From the NCBI GenBank assembly GCA_944332725.1, contig CALVKO010000009.1, forward strand, positions 1 through 35,420: 35,420 nucleotides of DNA, read 5' to 3'. This DNA comes from an uncultured Bacilli bacterium (GTDB lineage: Bacteria > Bacillota_I > Bacilli_A > RF39 > UBA660). Under the pieces are notes generated by a model. It was not told the origin of the DNA. It did not search any database and was given only the letters and a program-made list of their open reading frames with translations. Shown here piece after piece: positions 32,281-35,420 of the stretch. A program made the position numbers and the translations under genes. How positions within the stretch are numbered: the stretch's first letter is position 1; every line of letters starts with the position of its first letter.

Positions 32281-32316
32281 AAAAATCAGAAATAGTTAAC
32301 TCTACTCCTGATTTTT
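32281..32316 (-). terminator. Terminator after the large serine recombinase
   Basis: AAAAATCAG/CTGATTTTT, a 9-bp stem with an 18-base loop, T-rich on the minus strand. Confidence 0.7.
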
Positions 32317-32325
32317 TCAAAGTTA

Positions 32326-34047
32326 TTAAATATAAAGATCTACTAATAATGGCTTAGTCAAGTGAACTCTAGATAACTCATCGTGATACTTTGCGTAGTT
32401 ATCTGCATCATCTTTTGTTATCACAATTCTACCAAGAAATATATCCTCGTCATTTATTCTATCCGATGTCTTATCTATTCTTCCTAATTCATTTGCAAAA
32501 TTTAGGTGCCATTCTATATGATCATTATCTACTACTATTTTTCTTACAAAAGAATCAACTAACTCATCAGAAACTTCACCCCTCTTATAATTAAGCTTAC
32601 TAGTAATAATTCTTTCACACTCTCTTAATCTCTCTTCAACAGTAATAATAGAAGTTGGTGTTTCAACATCATACTTTAACAATTGTAAACGAAGATCCCC
32701 AATTTCCTTTTCAAGTTCCCCATTCTTCAAAGTGTATCTTTCTTTATCGATAGTACCAGATATTAATGCATCCAATAAGTTATCTGATTTCTTATTTAAA
32801 GAATCTATTTGCTTCTTAAGATTCAACTTTTCCGTTTCTATTTTATCAACCTTATCCTCCTTTACAGATTCCTTAAGCAATGATTCAATAATACTTAATA
32901 TTTGCTCCTTCTCATACCATATCTTATTAAAAACGATAAAGGCTACAATTCTCAGTTTCCACTCTGGAATAGACCTAGTTGAACAAATACCATCAATACT
33001 CAAGCCGTGTTTCATTCTTGAAGAAATCGTACCAGTTCTTCTTTGTGCATAACATTGATAACACAATGTAATTTCACCATCTTTACTAATATGATATTTT
33101 CTCTTTTGCATAGTTGAGCCACATTGACATATTAATTTCTTACCATAAATAGTAGTAGGTAATTTACCTGCTCTTTTCTCACCATCTTGACAATTAACAC
33201 GATGACCAGCAATCATTTCCTGTACTTTGTTGAACTCTTCTTTACTTACAATAGGTGTATGACTACCCTCTACAACTATTTGCTCTACTTCACCATTATT
33301 TTTCTTAGGTTTTTGCTCTAAAAAATCTGGAATATATGATTTGTTATATACAATAGTACCACAATAAAATGGATTACGAAGTATTCTAATGATAGTAGCA
33401 GGATCCCAATGAGCAAGACCACTAGCAGTTAAATATCCAGCCTTTTCTAACTCGTATTGAATACTCTTGCTTTTATTGCCTTTAAGGTACAAATCAAAAA
33501 TCAATCTTACTGACTCTGCCTGTTTCTCATTTATAATCATCTTTCCATCTACTCTGTCATAACCCAGTATATTTCCATTACCATAAGGAACACCATTTAA
33601 AAATGTAATCTTTTGTCCAGCCTTAATCCTTGCTGAAATTTTGCCAGATTCATTTTGGGCTAGTGTAGCCATAATACTTAATCTAAGTTCACCATCTTGT
33701 TTGTTAAAAGTCCAAATATTATCTTCAGTAAAATAAACTTCTACACCCATCTTTGCTAGTTCTCTTGTCTTGCTCAAAGTATCAACAGTATTACGTGCAA
33801 ACCTAGAAACTTCACGAGTCACTATCAGATCAAAGCAACCATTTTTTGCATCTTCCATCATTCTCATAAAGTTTGGTCTTTTTTCAGTTGACGTTCCTGT
33901 AATTCCTTTATCTATGTACCTTTCAACTAATATCCAATCATGATGTCTTGCCATTAGTTCATCGTAATATTGAATCTGATTTTCTAACGCTGATAATTGC
34001 TCTTTATGTTCAGTTGATACACGAGCATAAATAGCGACCTTTCTCAT
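32326..34047 (-). CDS. Large serine recombinase (site-specific integrase, TndX-like)
   Basis: 573 residues, full length. The resolvase domain has the nucleophile Ser11 in YARVSTEH, the conserved DLIVTREVSRFARN and the segment MATLAQNES. The recombinase domain contains GYDRVDGKMIINEKQAESVRLIFDLYLKG and RILRNPFYCGTIVYNKSY. A zinc ribbon has CQCGS and CYQC pairs. A coiled coil (IETEKLNLKKQIDSLNKKSDNLLDAL) and a C-terminal tail end in KPLLVDLYI. It integrates and excises an element by attP x attB recombination. The ATG follows AAGGAGATG. The base composition is clearly less A+T-rich than the chromosomal genes to the left, as expected for transferred DNA. Confidence 0.95.
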   Translation of the reverse strand: MRKVAIYARVSTEHKEQLSALENQIQYYDELMARHHDWILVERYIDKGITGTSTEKRPNFMRMMEDAKNGCFDLIVTREVSRFARNTVDTLSKTRELAKMGVEVYFTEDNIWTFNKQDGELRLSIMATLAQNESGKISARIKAGQKITFLNGVPYGNGNILGYDRVDGKMIINEKQAESVRLIFDLYLKGNKSKSIQYELEKAGYLTASGLAHWDPATIIRILRNPFYCGTIVYNKSYIPDFLEQKPKKNNGEVEQIVVEGSHTPIVSKEEFNKVQEMIAGHRVNCQDGEKRAGKLPTTIYGKKLICQCGSTMQKRKYHISKDGEITLCYQCYAQRRTGTISSRMKHGLSIDGICSTRSIPEWKLRIVAFIVFNKIWYEKEQILSIIESLLKESVKEDKVDKIETEKLNLKKQIDSLNKKSDNLLDALISGTIDKERYTLKNGELEKEIGDLRLQLLKYDVETPTSIITVEERLRECERIITSKLNYKRGEVSDELVDSFVRKIVVDNDHIEWHLNFANELGRIDKTSDRINDEDIFLGRIVITKDDADNYAKYHDELSRVHLTKPLLVDLYI

Positions 34048-34073
34048 ACTATATCATCTCCTTCACTAAAATA

Positions 34074-34253
34074 TTAATCAATTTTAGTGTTTAATTTAAC
34101 ACTTCGATTGGCAACACTAATTACATTGTCTAGTTCCTTAGAAGAAATTTCATTATTTCTATATAGAAACTTCTTTATCAATTCAACTGCTATACCAACA
34201 TTGAACTTATATTGATTTCCATCTGAAAAAACTAACATAATTTCATTTCTCAT
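34074..34253 (-). CDS. Small protein upstream of the recombinase
   Basis: 59 residues from ATG 34253 (AAGGTAAG upstream) to TAA 34074, 26 bp before the recombinase start and in the same direction. MRNEIMLVFSDGNQYKFNVGIAVELIKKFLYRN is followed by a basic C-terminal part. No family recognised. Genes of this size beside large serine recombinases can encode directionality factors or conserved fillers; nothing in the sequence decides. The frame is clean and has its own ribosome binding site, so I take it as real. Confidence 0.6.
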   Translation of the reverse strand: MRNEIMLVFSDGNQYKFNVGIAVELIKKFLYRNNEISSKELDNVISVANRSVKLNTKID

Positions 34254-34314
34254 AACTTACTTACCTTTCCAATCTTTAATAAAGAATAATAATCTAGTTA
34301 TTCTTCCTTTGCTT

Positions 34315-34698
34315 TTAAATGTTTTTCCTATTCCTAGGATTGTAATCCGGTGGGAATATCTTATTATCAGGTTGATTAATTAGATCATAAATTTCCTTTT
34401 CGTGAATCCAATTAATAACTCTCGCAGTAGTTTTTCCACCTACACCAGGAGGCATAAAAGCCCAAGCATTGATGTATAACGCTCCAGGAACATACTCATC
34501 ATTTGCATCACAAATATTTTTTTCTAAATATTCTGCATTATCTCTAAGCAACTTTCTAAGTTCTATATAATGCTTTTTCTTAAGTTGTTTGTAAACCAAC
34601 GGTTTAACTCTCCTATCCTTAATTTTACCTGTATTGTAAATAACAAATTCATCTGCATATTTACATGTCTTAGTCTTTTTACAAATCATTTGTCTCAT
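34315..34698 (-). CDS. Hypothetical protein, 127 aa, basic
   Basis: No family recognised. A highly basic N-terminal half (CKKTKTCKYADEFVIYN, KQLKKKHYIELRKLLRDNA), a middle GALYINAWAFMPPGVGGKTTARVINWIHEKEIYDL, and a PDYNPRNRKN tail. GVGGKTT recalls a P-loop but lacks the GxxxxGK[ST] spacing, so I do not call it one. The start (ATG 34698, next ATG 34689) has a weak ribosome binding site and lies nine bases after a leader peptide with a strong one, which suggests coupled translation. It belongs to the mobile-element cluster. Confidence 0.6.
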   Translation of the reverse strand: MRQMICKKTKTCKYADEFVIYNTGKIKDRRVKPLVYKQLKKKHYIELRKLLRDNAEYLEKNICDANDEYVPGALYINAWAFMPPGVGGKTTARVINWIHEKEIYDLINQPDNKIFPPDYNPRNRKNI

Positions 34699-34707
34699 AT
34701 TTCCATC

Positions 34708-34743
34708 TTAGACTATTTTAAGCATACACTTAAAATAGTCCAT
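34708..34743 (-). promoter_or_regulatory. Leader peptide and 12-bp inverted repeat upstream of the 127-aa gene
   Basis: AAAGGAGG then ATG 34743 opens a frame of 11 codons (MDYFKCMLKIV) ending TAA 34708. Codons 2-11 are themselves a perfect inverted repeat: GACTATTTTAAG and CTTAAAATAGTC around TGTATG (34711-34740). The downstream start follows nine bases later. This could be a translational attenuator, or the repeat could be a DNA operator that happens to lie here. Upstream, CACCGC/GTGGTG (around 34765-34781) forms another short hairpin. Confidence 0.5.
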
Positions 34744-34845
34744 AAATCCTCCTTTCTGATCTCACCACTTCTCGCGGTGTTATATAAGTCACTTATTATT
34801 TTTAATTAGTCAAGACCATTTGTTAAATTAATTCATAAAATCTCT

Positions 34846-34870
34846 AAAAGTTTTAAAAACCCCTTAAAAC
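34846..34870 (-). terminator. Terminator-like hairpin in the resolvase intergenic region
   Basis: GTTTTAA/TTAAAAC around a seven-base loop GGGGTTT, followed by TTTT on the minus strand. The whole 34744-35003 stretch holds no gene I can support; it has this hairpin, the terminator at 34941 and a TAGTAAT/ATTACTA dyad near 34905. Confidence 0.45.
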
Positions 34871-34940
34871 AAAGCATAGTCCCTACATAATAAGTATAGT
34901 AATGACTATTACTAGTGGTATCAGAATAAATAAATGAAGA

Positions 34941-34964
34941 AAAAAGAAGAACATAATATTCTTC
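34941..34964 (-). terminator. Terminator after the resolvase gene
   Basis: GAAGAA/TTCTTC around a seven-base loop, then a run of T on the minus strand, 40 bp after the resolvase stop. Confidence 0.65.
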
Positions 34965-35003
34965 CCCTGTTCGACTGCGATTATAAAATCACTAATAGTA
35001 TAA

Positions 35004-35420
35004 TTATTGATTACCCTTCAAGATTTTTAAATACCTATAACCAGTATTACGACTAATAACACATAATCTACAAAACTCGGTAAAGTTAATCCTATGTTCA
35101 ACATAATCGATATAATACTTAGCAACATCCGGATTCTTATTATAAATACGTTCTCTTGTAAGTTTAGGTTGTCCACCAATACGACCTTCTTCACGTGCTG
35201 CATCAACTCCTTCTTTCACTGCCTCAACAATCATTAAGCGATTTATCTCATTAATCATCCCCAGCATCATGAGTTGACCTTGTGTAAGCACTGAAAGAGA
35301 ACCCGTGCAATCTAAAATAAAATCTCCCATGACTAATTTTAATTTCTTAGATTTTGCAAAATCTAATATTTCTAATAATTGTTGCAAACTTCTTGTTAAT
35401 CTTGAAGCTTCAATAACATA
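35004..35420 (-). CDS. Small serine recombinase / resolvase, 5' end beyond the window
   Basis: The frame is open to the right edge, so about 138 C-terminal residues are seen, beginning YVIEASRLTRSLQQLLEIL. Resolvase landmarks are the LVMGDFILDCTGSLSVLTQGQLMMLGMINEINRLM segment of the catalytic domain's end and long E helix, the basic EGVDAAREEGRIGGQPKLT hinge, and a helix-turn-helix with FTEFCRLCVISRNTGYRYLKIL. The catalytic serine lies outside the window. Probably a resolvase or invertase of the element or plasmid that supplied this region. Confidence 0.85.
   Translation of the reverse strand, partial: YVIEASRLTRSLQQLLEILDFAKSKKLKLVMGDFILDCTGSLSVLTQGQLMMLGMINEINRLMIVEAVKEGVDAAREEGRIGGQPKLTRERIYNKNPDVAKYYIDYVEHRINFTEFCRLCVISRNTGYRYLKILKGNQ

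Noticed and set aside
34380-34460. P-loop NTPase in the 127-aa protein (GVGGKTT)
   Set aside because: The spacing is not GxxxxGK[ST] and no Walker B follows.
29520-35420. Prophage
   Set aside because: No capsid, tail, terminase, lysis or replication genes are visible; only recombinases, a regulator remnant and cargo.

Overview
This window comes from a very A+T-rich, low-G+C Gram-positive-type bacterium. Genes are tightly packed, with 1-14 bp overlaps, AGGAGG/GGTGAT-type ribosome binding sites, TTGACA/TATAAT promoters (often with an extended TGn -10) and short intrinsic terminators. TGA is used as a stop (for example at 4602-4604), so this is not the Mycoplasma code. The gene set (rpsO-pnp, truB, yugP-type protease, cysS, sufS, holA) fits a Bacilli-related lineage with a streamlined genome, such as the uncultured gut RF39-like or Acholeplasma-like groups. 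That placement is an inference.

Layout. 1-8063 is mostly plus strand: the tail of a Xer recombinase, an AlkD-like glycosylase, a lipoprotein, a DUF4143 AAA ATPase behind three 32-bp-phased repeats, a ZIP transporter, an M3-like peptidase, an HD-phosphohydrolase fused to a CYTH domain, and an unknown protein. 8132-17071 is minus strand: holA, a candidate small RNA, a gluzincin, two membrane proteins, a two-component system, then a compact flavinylation/extracellular-electron-transfer block (FMN-binding lipoprotein, Gx/EetB-like, NusG_II/EetA-like, ApbE) and sufS. After the plus-strand HIT gene, 17661-29470 is again mostly minus strand: rpsO-pnp, truB-yugP-cysS, a membrane protein with a degenerate J-domain, two tRNA genes (plus strand), a cysteine-rich surface protein with a WxxW repeat, a solo Smr protein and a PfkB kinase. 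The two surface-protein genes share an almost identical promoter/leader.

From about 29.5 kb to the right edge the window is accessory DNA. It holds a complete type III toxin-antitoxin locus: a CptN/ToxN-like endoribonuclease preceded by a terminator and by 2.1 copies of a 49-nt RNA repeat. I can fold each repeat by eye as an H-type pseudoknot, with three compensatory base-pair changes between copies. Next come a two-gene membrane module (FlgT_C-like plus 2TM/coiled coil), the decayed C-terminus of a second large serine recombinase, a frameshifted XRE-type regulator with a dyad operator upstream, an intact large serine recombinase with a small companion ORF, an unknown gene behind a leader peptide built into a perfect 12-bp inverted repeat, and a partial resolvase running off the right edge. 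This looks like layered, partly decayed mobile elements. The toxin-antitoxin RNA, the HD-CYTH fusion and the paired surface-protein promoters are the most interesting points.
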